Shown one piece after another: positions 1 through 6,318 of a stretch of DNA of 18,572 nucleotides. The stretch lies in the NCBI RefSeq assembly GCF_035506375.1, contig NZ_DATJPM010000099.1, forward strand, positions 1 through 18,572, given 5' to 3'. The notes under the pieces are model-generated. The model saw only the letters and a program-made list of their open reading frames with translations. It was not told the DNA's origin and ran no database searches. Made by a program: the position numbers and the translations under genes. Each line of letters starts with the position of its first letter. The stretch's first letter is position 1. The stretch is from Methanocella sp. (GTDB lineage: Archaea > Halobacteriota > Methanocellia > Methanocellales > Methanocellaceae).

Positions 1-477
1 CAGATGGCACAGCCCGCATATCAGGGAGGCGCACAGCAGGGCCAGGCGGGCCAGGGTCAGCAGGGTGGGCTGAAGGAGAGCAATAAGGACCTCGCGCAGA
101 CGCTGGCAGATACGCAGAACCTGAGCGGCTTCACCGCAGCGGTCAAGGCGGCGGGCTATGACCAGGCGCTGAGCCAGAACGAAGGCCCGTACATGGTCTT
201 CGCCCCGAGCGACAGCGCCCTCGAGAGCGCGGGCATAGATGTCAATTCGATGGACCAGGCCACGGCGAAGAGCTTCGTCGAGAGCTGCATCGTATCGAAG
301 GTCTCCGAGCCGCAGCAGGGCAGCAACTCGTTCACGATGAACTCCATCGGCGGCCAGAAGATCAGCGCGAAGAAGACGAGCAGCGGCATCATGGTCAACG
401 GCATCAAGGTCTCCAACGTCGTGAAGGCCGATAACGGCATGCTCATCGTGACCGACGGCATCGTGGGCATGAAGTAA
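1..477 (+). CDS. Fasciclin (FAS1) domain protein, 5' end outside window
   Basis: The reading frame is open to the first base, so the gene probably begins upstream; the first ATG, at position 4, opens a Gly/Gln-rich segment with no signal peptide, unusual for this family. That low-complexity linker (about 25 residues) is followed by one FAS1 domain of about 130 residues. The H1-like motif is visible as YMVFAPSDSAL and the H2-like end as GMLIVTDGIVGMK, which closes the protein as in typical FAS1 domains. FAS1 proteins are generally extracellular or membrane-anchored and act in adhesion; export here is inferred, since any signal or anchor would lie outside the window. A T-tract follows the stop. 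No function beyond surface or adhesion can be given. Confidence 0.85.
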   Translation, partial: QMAQPAYQGGAQQGQAGQGQQGGLKESNKDLAQTLADTQNLSGFTAAVKAAGYDQALSQNEGPYMVFAPSDSALESAGIDVNSMDQATAKSFVESCIVSKVSEPQQGSNSFTMNSIGGQKISAKKTSSGIMVNGIKVSNVVKADNGMLIVTDGIVGMK

Positions 478-482
478 TGCCC

Positions 483-493
483 TTCCTTTTTTT
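483..493 (+). terminator. T-tract terminator after the FAS1 gene
   Basis: The sequence TTCCTTTTTTT begins a few bases after the FAS1 stop codon. T-rich tracts without a strong hairpin are the usual archaeal terminators. It overlaps the 3' end of the convergent regulator gene (stop at 492-494). Confidence 0.5.
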
Positions 494-1091
494 ACTGGTT
501 CGCGAACGGGTCCTCGAGGCCATTGCCATATATAAGAACATGATTATCCATGATCTTTTTATACATAGGATCATTGGCGCTTTTCATGGTGCTCCAGATG
601 GACATGGTGGCGACGAAGATGGACACAGGCCGGCCTAGCTTTTCCTCTATTGCCTTACGGACTTCGGAAAACTTGCGCTGATTCGAGAACTTATCGATGG
701 CCGACGGCGCCACGGCGACGAACTCGATGTCGCTATGCTCGTCGAACGTCCCGTCCGCATAGTTTCCGTATAATGCAAAGGACATGATGTTCGGGTCCGC
801 CTGGAGGAACGCCTCTACGGGCCCTGTGGACTGTATCAGTGCTATGCCATACGCCCTTTTCAGGGAGACCATCACGGGGTGTTCTTTATTTAAGTGGTAT
901 ATGTGGGCAAGCCCCTTTTCCTCTTTTATCAGATAGCCCGTATTCTCATAATATTTTAGCGCGTTGCTCACGCTCGCAGGGCTTACGCTCAGCTTGCGGG
1001 ATACTTCTTTTACATGGTACGGTGTGTTGGGGTTAGCCAGGAACAGGCCCAGGATCTTAAAGTCTACGTACTTGTCGAATAGCCCTATCAT
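492..1091 (-). CDS. Winged-helix transcriptional regulator fused to a nucleotidyltransferase-like domain
   Basis: This 199-residue protein has an N-terminal winged-helix domain (about residues 8-70, with the HTH around VKEVSRKLSVSPASVSNALK). A MNT-type nucleotidyltransferase-like domain follows (about 95-190). Its motif is degenerate: G109-N110 replaces the canonical G-S, and D121-x-E123 replaces D-x-D, so catalytic activity is uncertain. Such wHTH-NTase fusions are common in methanogens, but their role is poorly known; autoregulation and small-molecule sensing are possible. A perfect inverted repeat lies between the TATA box and the start codon, which supports self-repression. There is no strong ribosome binding site and the leader is short. 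The gene converges on the FAS1 gene. An alternative view is a MNT-type antitoxin without its partner, since no HEPN gene adjoins it. Confidence 0.8.
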   Translation of the reverse strand: MIGLFDKYVDFKILGLFLANPNTPYHVKEVSRKLSVSPASVSNALKYYENTGYLIKEEKGLAHIYHLNKEHPVMVSLKRAYGIALIQSTGPVEAFLQADPNIMSFALYGNYADGTFDEHSDIEFVAVAPSAIDKFSNQRKFSEVRKAIEEKLGRPVSIFVATMSIWSTMKSANDPMYKKIMDNHVLIYGNGLEDPFANQ

Positions 1092-1107
1092 AGTTATCGT
1101 TCACTTA

Positions 1108-1125
1108 ATTGAACTCTCGTTCAAT
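1108..1125 (-). promoter_or_regulatory. Palindromic operator in the promoter of the wHTH-NTase gene
   Basis: On the minus strand this reads ATTGAAC-GAGA-GTTCAAT, a perfect 7-bp inverted repeat with a 4-bp spacer. A further TCGTTCA half-site lies at about 1097-1103 (plus strand) and recurs inside the palindrome at 1117-1123. The TATA-like ATATAATAA (1124-1132, plus-strand reading) abuts it, and the expected start of transcription is near 1102, so a bound protein would block initiation. Binding by the adjacent regulator is inferred. Confidence 0.55.
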
Positions 1126-1347
1126 ATAATAAACTTGCTGGCCATATAATCGCATTTTTCCAAAAATATTCCTTCCTGCGGGACTACTTTATGGCATGAA
1201 CTTCCAAAAACTATGTAAAATGCCCTGAAAAGATGTTTAAATATTTAAAAAAGAGATTAAATTTGAAATATTCACCCATCCGGTGATTGTTTCTAATTTA
1301 TTCTAACGCCAACAAACATATTGTTAAAAGTGTAGTAATTGAAAATT

Positions 1348-1839
1348 TTATTTTCGACCTTTCGACTGGAGCTTATTCTGTTGGGGTCTCTGGTACTGCT
1401 GCTGCGGTTTTTTCTGGAACTCAGGCCTGCCGGCAGGCCCCTTCTGGCCCTGGTATTTCGCCTGCTTTTGCTGATTCTGTTTTTGTTGATTTCGCATCTG
1501 CTGGTTTTTCTTTTGTTTATTTTGATTTTGTTGGCTGTTGCCCTGCTTTTGCTGGAGCGCGCGCAGCTCCGCCTTTAGCTTTTCTATAACAGATTCGGCG
1601 TACTTCAGCTGCTCTTCCCTGTCCTTAAGCTGCATGCGAAGTTTTTCCACGTCGGAATTTTCTTTTCCCACAGGCTTGTTCAGTTTTCTTCCGAGCGCTT
1701 CCCACTCAAGCTCGAGGATCTTATTGGTCTGCCTGGTCTCATGGGCAGACCTGCTTTGCGTATGAGCATGATGATGTCCCTGCGCGGCCTTAGGCGCGCC
1801 GCGCATTTCATTCGAGATGGTTTTTATTCCAACTGCCAT
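1348..1839 (-). CDS. Coiled-coil, Gln/Lys/Asn-rich basic protein of unknown function
   Basis: This 163-residue protein matches no family I recognise. Residues 1-40 are polar and His-containing. Residues about 40-97 show heptad-like Leu/Ile spacing with dense Glu/Lys, typical of a coiled coil. From about residue 98 to the end the chain is almost entirely Gln, Asn, Lys and Arg, so it should be disordered and strongly basic. An AAGGTGAA ribosome binding site lies about 5 bases before the ATG, favouring this frame over the hydrophobic shadow frame on the plus strand. The composition suggests an oligomerising nucleic-acid-binding or condensing protein, but that is inference. It is monocistronic, flanked by AT-rich gaps. 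Confidence 0.7.
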   Translation of the reverse strand: MAVGIKTISNEMRGAPKAAQGHHHAHTQSRSAHETRQTNKILELEWEALGRKLNKPVGKENSDVEKLRMQLKDREEQLKYAESVIEKLKAELRALQQKQGNSQQNQNKQKKNQQMRNQQKQNQQKQAKYQGQKGPAGRPEFQKKPQQQYQRPQQNKLQSKGRK

Positions 1840-1975
1840 TATTCTTCACCTTACATTCGAATGGCGTATTCGCATAGAATAGCACGTTATGCTGCTACTT
1901 AAGACGATATATAATAAATAGTTAATCATCAGGGCCAGCTTTGTGCCTTAAACAGGTATCAAAGACCCGGATAGA

Positions 1976-2674
1976 TCATATCCTCTCTGAAAGTGCGTAT
2001 ATTTCACCTTTTTTCAGAAGAAGCAGGTGGTCTGCGGGCATGGCTTCCCACGAATAGCCGTCGAGCTTCTGCGTGGACACGGTCACGCCCTCGTTTTCTT
2101 GTGAACAGTACATGGGCTTGTCCTCATGGTGGTTGTACGCATAAACGGTGCTTCCGTCCGCCATGACAAAGTTGAGCCCTATCTGGCGGCCGAACTCGTA
2201 GTCGTCGAACAGGCTGGCGATGCCGCCGGTTATACCATGGAGGGCAGTACCGTTATCCTGGTGCCTGTGGCTGACAATATTATCGAGAATTATATTAAAA
2301 ACACTTTCCGAGTCGGTCTCGCCATGAGTCCTGGGATGCCGGGCTACGCCGTCCACGTGGCCGTTATGGGCAAAGACCCAGTGCTTACCCAGAAGCTCCT
2401 GGTAGAACGGGTGGCAGTTCGCCTCGTTGATCTTGCCGCAGGAGGCGTGGCGGATATGAGCGACGATAACGTCGCTTCGGGCGAGCCGGGCAGCATCATA
2501 ATATTCTGGGCTCTTCCGGGCTTCCACGGCCTTTTTTATTATAATGGGGACGCCGTTACTATAACAGGCCAGGCCCCAGCCGTGCGGGTTCCGGTCGGAA
2601 TGTTCGGCAAAGCTGCATAAGCCGCCTTCAAGGCTTGCCTCACGGCTGCCGCTGAACCCGAAGAGCTCGCACAT
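1976..2674 (-). CDS. Class II glutamine amidotransferase (GATase type 4, YafJ-like)
   Basis: This 232-residue protein is an Ntn-type glutamine amidotransferase domain standing alone. The nucleophile is Cys2, exposed when Met1 is removed (MCELFGFSG). Other family motifs are HGWGLACY, VIVAHIRHAS, the FAHNGHVDG glutamine-binding loop and GETDSES. The family hydrolyses glutamine and passes ammonia to a partner, but no synthase gene lies nearby, so the acceptor is unknown. Length is close to bacterial YafJ. A TATA-like TTTATA lies about 29 bases upstream of the ATG and no ribosome binding site is seen, so the mRNA is probably leaderless. The start is fixed by the need for Cys at position 2. Confidence 0.88.
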   Translation of the reverse strand: MCELFGFSGSREASLEGGLCSFAEHSDRNPHGWGLACYSNGVPIIIKKAVEARKSPEYYDAARLARSDVIVAHIRHASCGKINEANCHPFYQELLGKHWVFAHNGHVDGVARHPRTHGETDSESVFNIILDNIVSHRHQDNGTALHGITGGIASLFDDYEFGRQIGLNFVMADGSTVYAYNHHEDKPMYCSQENEGVTVSTQKLDGYSWEAMPADHLLLLKKGEIYALSERI

Positions 2675-2698
2675 GATAAGAAAATTGGTTTTCTCATC
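2675..2698 (-). other. Hairpin directly upstream of the amidotransferase start
   Basis: Read on the minus strand, GATGAGAAAA-CCAA-TTTTCTTATC forms a 10-bp stem (one G-U pair) with a 4-base loop, ending next to the ATG. It lies between the stop of the methyltransferase gene and this start, so it may terminate the upstream operon or simply sit between TATA box and start site. Confidence 0.35.
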
Positions 2699-2711
2699 CT
2701 ATAAAACTCTT

Positions 2712-3263
2712 CTATATTTTTGCGAGGATAAGGTAGTACCGGCCCGAGATATCCTCCACGGACTCGACCTTGAACCGGGCATCAGCGATAAGCCTGGAGG
2801 CTTTTTGCTCGCTGAGCCGTATTTCCAAAGGGGGACCCCCCTCCATCGGCTCCTTCTTCCAGTCCAGGTCGGCGAGCCTTCCGCCTAACCTGAGCATCTT
2901 TCGGGCGTTTGCCAGCACTTTTTGGGGGTCCTGAAAATCGTGGAGGCATATGCCGAAAAACGCGATATCGGCGCAGCCCTCGCAGGCGACGGCGCTCTCG
3001 GCCTCGGCCGCAATAGTCTTTATGTTCAGCCCCGCGTCCGACGCTTTTCTGTCCACCAGCTCGAGCGCATCCGCGTCGACGTCGATGCCGTACACACGGC
3101 CTTTCGGGCCGACGATGCGTGCGGCCGGTACTGCAAAATATCCCTGGCCACAGCCGATATCCACGATGGTCATTCCCGGCTTCAGGCCGGCCTTCGATAA
3201 GATGACATCGGGGTCCATGGTTTTTCTGCGGTCGCTCTCGTCCCATCGCTTGTATCCATGCAT
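2712..3263 (-). CDS. Class I SAM-dependent methyltransferase
   Basis: This 183-residue protein has the Rossmann-type fold of class I methyltransferases. Motif I is VDIGCGQGYF (about residues 34-43), and the acidic residue ending strand 2 is D61 in VYGIDVDADALELV. The later motif IADIAFFGICLHDF and the LRLGGRLADLDWK strand are also typical. The substrate cannot be read from sequence; it resembles small UbiE/arsenite-methyltransferase-like enzymes but lacks the extra cysteines of the latter. The gene begins one base after the stop of the Cys/His-rich small protein, so the two are almost certainly co-transcribed and translationally coupled. Confidence 0.85.
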   Translation of the reverse strand: MHGYKRWDESDRRKTMDPDVILSKAGLKPGMTIVDIGCGQGYFAVPAARIVGPKGRVYGIDVDADALELVDRKASDAGLNIKTIAAEAESAVACEGCADIAFFGICLHDFQDPQKVLANARKMLRLGGRLADLDWKKEPMEGGPPLEIRLSEQKASRLIADARFKVESVEDISGRYYLILAKI

Positions 3264-3264
3264 G

Positions 3265-3567
3265 TTATCCCAGCTTCAGGTATGTGATATCAAAGCCCTT
3301 GTTGACGTAGTCCATGACGATGCGGGCGCACGTCTCGTAATTTTCTGTCTCGTCGTCGATCTCAAAAGCCCTCGTATGGAAATTATCCCTGTGGTCCTGG
3401 ATCATGGGGCCGCCGTGGTGATCGAGGCTCATCCTTTTATGCAAGTGGACTTCTCCGTTCACTTCTTTATCCATGGACATGGAGATGACGGCGCGGGGCT
3501 GCGCGGCCTCCTGCCGGCAGACGTAGCAATAATGGATGACGTCATATTCGTCGATATTCACCTTCAT
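3265..3567 (-). CDS. Small Cys/His-rich protein of unknown function
   Basis: I do not recognise this family. The ATG at 3567 gives 100 residues and has AAAGGAG about 10 bases upstream; a TTG at 3588 would add 7 residues but would itself overlap that site. Visible features are a C14-Y-V-C17 pair, a third Cys at 80, and many histidines (12, 41, 43, 50, 51, 59, 64), including the stretch HLHKRMSLDHHGG. This could bind a metal. The chain seems to hold a first half of beta character (residues 10-55) and a helical C-terminal half. It is the first gene of the unit with the methyltransferase and is divergent from the thioredoxin-like lipoprotein gene. Confidence 0.65.
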   Translation of the reverse strand: MKVNIDEYDVIHYCYVCRQEAAQPRAVISMSMDKEVNGEVHLHKRMSLDHHGGPMIQDHRDNFHTRAFEIDDETENYETCARIVMDYVNKGFDITYLKLG

Positions 3568-3595
3568 GGGCTCCGTGCTCCTTTCCAAGAGAAAG

Positions 3596-3612
3596 TTTTA
3601 ATTTATTAAATA
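3596..3612. promoter_or_regulatory. Shared AT-rich divergent promoter
   Basis: Only 59 bases separate the two divergent starts (3567 minus, 3627 plus). One AT-rich block (TTTTAATTTATTAAATA) can serve as TATA box in both directions: about 26 bases on, it places transcription close to the plus-strand ATG (leaderless) and about 12 bases before the minus-strand ATG, where AAAGGAG lies. Confidence 0.45.
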
Positions 3613-3626
3613 CTTGATTATCAAGG

Positions 3627-4079
3627 ATGAAGTCGCGCGCGCTTATCCTTATTATGCTCGCCGCCCTGATGACGGGCTGTGTTTCGGGCGGCCAGAACGG
3701 CAGCGCGGGCTCCGACGGTGCCCTGGCCGGCATCGACGCCGCCCTGGACAGCGGCCCAGTCTTCGTCGATTTCGGGGCGCCCTGGTGCACCTGGTGCACC
3801 CAGGAGGAGCCCATCATCGAAGAGCTTAAGGCCGAATACCCCGGCGTCACGTTCATTGGCGTGAACATAGACGAGAACGGCACGCTCGCAGACGCCTTCT
3901 ACGTGGACGGCATACCCCAGATGGACGTCGTCGTGAAGAAAAATTCCGACGGGAGCTACCTGTATGCGGACGTGAGCGGTTCGACGACCGCTAACAGAAG
4001 GGCGTCGGCCATCATCGGGTACCACGAGAAGGCCGACCTGGAAAAGGCGCTCGACGCGGCCGTAAAGGCGAGGGGATGA
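3627..4079 (+). CDS. Thioredoxin-like lipoprotein
   Basis: This 150-residue protein begins with a lipoprotein signal: positively charged MKSR, a hydrophobic core, and a lipobox LMTGC with Cys18. A thioredoxin fold follows (about residues 30-148). The redox motif is W-C54-T-W-C57, preceded by FVDFGAPWC, and Pro97 in DGIPQM fits the cis-proline. It probably acts as a membrane-anchored extracytoplasmic disulfide reductase or oxidoreductase; the partner is unknown. The start is probably leaderless. The next gene starts 3 bases after the stop, with GAGGGGATGA serving as its ribosome binding site, so the pair is an operon although the functions look unrelated. Confidence 0.88.
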   Translation: MKSRALILIMLAALMTGCVSGGQNGSAGSDGALAGIDAALDSGPVFVDFGAPWCTWCTQEEPIIEELKAEYPGVTFIGVNIDENGTLADAFYVDGIPQMDVVVKKNSDGSYLYADVSGSTTANRRASAIIGYHEKADLEKALDAAVKARG

Positions 4080-4082
4080 AAC

Positions 4083-4808
4083 ATGCAGGCGTTCGTCGAC
4101 CTCGAATACGGGCAGATCTACGGCTCGACCCGGCGGGACATGATACCCGTCGAGATCGGGATGGTGCTCTCGGAAGACGGGTCAGGCCCGGCCTTCGAGT
4201 CAAGGAAGTTCTGCATGGACTGCGACCTCGTGATGCGAAAGAACATCGTGGACAGCCTGGGAAATACTGTGGGGCTGGCCGAGCGCGTGGCCAACAGCGC
4301 CCGGAACGAGCACCAGAAGCCTTACGACCCCGAGTTCAGGCTCGACAGGGCCGATAAAGATGCCTGCAGGCGGATAGCCTACCGGTCCTTCGGGCTCCTG
4401 AACCGCTATCTTTCGGACGTGTTCGGCGAATATAAGCCCTCGAGGCTGGTCTTCTTCTCCAGGTCGCAGGACCTGTTCATATTGCGCAGGGCCGGGGTCG
4501 ACCTGACGGAATACGATATCCTCGACCTGCAGGAAGAGGTTTCCCGGGCACTGGGCATGACAAACATGATATCGCTCGACAGGATCTCACGGCTCATCGG
4601 CTTCAAGACTAACTGGCGTTATATCCGCTCGGACCATTTCACCTACGACGTGCCTCCTTATTGCCGCAATTTCGTGAAGCCCCATAAGGCCGTCGGGGAC
4701 GCTGCAAGGATCTTCTTACTTTATAAGGAATTCTATGAGAAGAATGGCGAGTCTATTTTCAGACAAACCGCTACTTCTTTTGGCGACGATTATTCGGGCT
4801 CGTCGTGA
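4083..4808 (+). CDS. DEDDh-type 3'-5' exonuclease-like protein
   Basis: No close family is obvious, but the 241-residue chain carries the spaced signature of DnaQ/RNase T-like exonucleases. Motif I is FVD6LE8YG, followed by PVEIGMVLSEDG, the usual second strand. A candidate motif II Asp is D130 in FFSRSQDLFILRRAG. Motif III is H201-KAV-GD206-AARIFLLYKEF, matching the H-x4-D pattern of the DEDDh subclass. These four acidic residues and the His would bind two metal ions and hydrolyse DNA or RNA from the 3' end. Insertions between motifs I and II make it longer than minimal family members. It follows the thioredoxin-like gene by 3 bases. Confidence 0.6.
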   Translation: MQAFVDLEYGQIYGSTRRDMIPVEIGMVLSEDGSGPAFESRKFCMDCDLVMRKNIVDSLGNTVGLAERVANSARNEHQKPYDPEFRLDRADKDACRRIAYRSFGLLNRYLSDVFGEYKPSRLVFFSRSQDLFILRRAGVDLTEYDILDLQEEVSRALGMTNMISLDRISRLIGFKTNWRYIRSDHFTYDVPPYCRNFVKPHKAVGDAARIFLLYKEFYEKNGESIFRQTATSFGDDYSGSS

Positions 4809-4812
4809 TAGC

Positions 4813-4826
4813 TTTTTTATTTTTCC
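4813..4826 (+). terminator. T-rich terminator after the exonuclease-like gene
   Basis: GCTTTTTTATTTTT lies four bases after the stop codon and fits an archaeal T-tract terminator. Confidence 0.5.
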
Positions 4827-4881
4827 AGGGCATATCCCGTGAGCGGCCTTTATCTCTTACCGATTTTCATCTCATGACGCG

Positions 4882-4896
4882 AACTATAATATAGTT
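4882..4896 (+). promoter_or_regulatory. Promoter with a TATA-centred palindrome
   Basis: AACTATA-A-TATAGTT is a perfect 7-bp inverted repeat around one base. Its core serves as a TATA box: 26 bases on lies about position 4915, just before the AAGGTGG ribosome binding site and the ATG at 4929. The symmetry may be an operator or only a symmetric TATA element. Confidence 0.45.
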
Positions 4897-4928
4897 GCAC
4901 CAACATTAGCAAGGCATAAGGTGGATTC

Positions 4929-5555
4929 ATGGATCTCGATCTGATCTTATTATGCGTCCTGGCCATTGTCGGCCCTATAATGATCTTCCTGACCCGCTAC
5001 ATCGCGAAAGGCAGGGGAAAGGATATGACCCGGCTATGGTTTATCACGTTCTTCTCCTACATGATCTATTACTGGCTGGCCAATAGTAATAACTATTTAA
5101 TCGACCCCCGGGGTGTCGTCTATTTATTCGCCCTGCTCTGGCCCATCGCCGCCATCCTGTCCTTCTGGATCACGAGCCTTCTGACGAAGAGAGGCAGTTT
5201 TGTGCCCTTCTTCGATATGATGATCGCCTTCCTGGTGAGTGTGGTCTTCGCGTTCCTGCTGGATGGCGCGGCCGGTATCATGGGCCTGTACACTTATAAT
5301 ACGGCCCTGGCCGATAAGACCTGGTTCACGAATCCCATCGGCGGGCTGCTGATGCCCTCGATCATGCCTTTCCTGATGGGCGTGCTCATGATCATCGTGT
5401 ACTTCCTTGTGTTTAACATGTATAAGATACTCAGAAATAGGCACATTGACGACACGTCCGCGACCCTGCTGCTGGCGTTCATATCGGTTTTACTGGGTGG
5501 CGCATTATGGGTAGTCACCGACGCGCTGATTAAGCTCGTCCGGGGCTTCTTATGA
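4929..5555 (+). CDS. Six-helix membrane protein of unknown function
   Basis: This 208-residue protein is almost wholly membrane-embedded, with hydrophobic segments at about residues 3-25, 37-53, 63-85, 93-118, 138-165 and 178-205. I recognise no family motif. The loop between segments 4 and 5 contains GLYTYNTALADKTWFTNPIGG, with aromatic and Asn residues that may be functional. A clear AAGGTGG ribosome binding site about 5 bases upstream fixes the ATG. It is monocistronic; a palindromic repeat element starts about 120 bases after the stop. Confidence 0.75.
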   Translation: MDLDLILLCVLAIVGPIMIFLTRYIAKGRGKDMTRLWFITFFSYMIYYWLANSNNYLIDPRGVVYLFALLWPIAAILSFWITSLLTKRGSFVPFFDMMIAFLVSVVFAFLLDGAAGIMGLYTYNTALADKTWFTNPIGGLLMPSIMPFLMGVLMIIVYFLVFNMYKILRNRHIDDTSATLLLAFISVLLGGALWVVTDALIKLVRGFL

Positions 5556-5675
5556 AGCCCTTGTTATCTTTTTAAATCTATGCATTTTTAATTTTGAAAT
5601 GCTTATATATTACTTTTAGCTGATTTTTTCGACTTTTCAACACGAAGGGCTGTACGTGAGTCGCAAAAAAACTGC

Positions 5676-6230
5676 TGTGTTGAATTACTCCCGTATTTTA
5701 AGCTTTTTAAGGGCACTGAGGACACTATTTTTCACCACGGAGGCCAGTTGTTCCGTGTTTGTTTAGTGGCCCTTTGCCCTATTTTCCACTTTAGTACTGC
5801 CCGTCGGTTTTTCAACACTAAAGCACGAATTCTTTTTTATCCCACGTAAGGGCACTAAAATCACTAAGGTCCATGCCTGGCGCTTAAAACACGAAACAAC
5901 CTCCCGAATGACACGAAAACACTAAAGGATTGAACCACGAGGACGGCATGAAATTTATGCTTTCTCTAGTGTTTCAAATAATTAGTGATGTTCGTGCCCT
6001 TCGGGAGGTTGTTTAGTGTTTTGACGTGAAAGCATCTACTTTAGTGCGGTTCGTGCCCCTTACGTGGGACTAAAAAATAATTCGTGTTTTAGTGTTGAAA
6101 AACCGGACAAATCAGCGAACCACACGAACAAAGGACAAACGATAGCACAACAAACATGGAACTACCGGACTTTGTGGTGAAGAGTAGTGCCTCCGTACAC
6201 TCTGAGACTTAAAAGGGCATATTCAACACA
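5676..6230. repeat. 555-bp imperfect palindromic element (copy A)
   Basis: This gene-free region between convergent genes (stops at 5555 and 6319) is one long inverted repeat centred near 5954. The ends are TGTGTTGAAT and its complement ATTCAACACA. Two well-preserved arm blocks are 5805-5853 against about 6057-6105 and 5886-5920 against about 5990-6022; the outermost part is less well paired. Words such as CACGAA and GGGCAC recur. The right end (about 6165-6230) matches both ends of the element near 18.2 kb over about 50 bases with few differences. No coding frame is present, so it could be a non-autonomous mobile element or a structured RNA/DNA repeat. The rest of the 763-base gap is AT-rich with nothing else clear. 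Confidence 0.75.
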
Positions 6231-6318
6231 GTAAAAAAAATTAAACAAGTGTAAAACCGAAGGGGCTATACATAAGTAATATATTTAAATATCACACCAG
6301 CACATGAAAATGAAGAGC

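Noticed and set aside
1234..1247. TTTAAATATTTAAA palindrome
   Set aside because: It is expected by chance in AT-rich archaeal intergenic DNA and has no gene start at a fitting distance.
1287..1589. Plus-strand hydrophobic open frames opposite the coiled-coil gene
   Set aside because: They are complements of the Gln/Lys-rich codons; the minus frame has a good ribosome binding site and coiled-coil heptads.
2782..3246. Arg-rich minus-strand frame within the methyltransferase gene
   Set aside because: It is an out-of-frame shadow; the other frame has all methyltransferase motifs.
5640..6230. CRISPR array suggested by recurring CACGAA/GGGCAC words
   Set aside because: The words are not evenly spaced, there are no equal repeat-spacer units, and no cas genes are present; the region is a palindrome.
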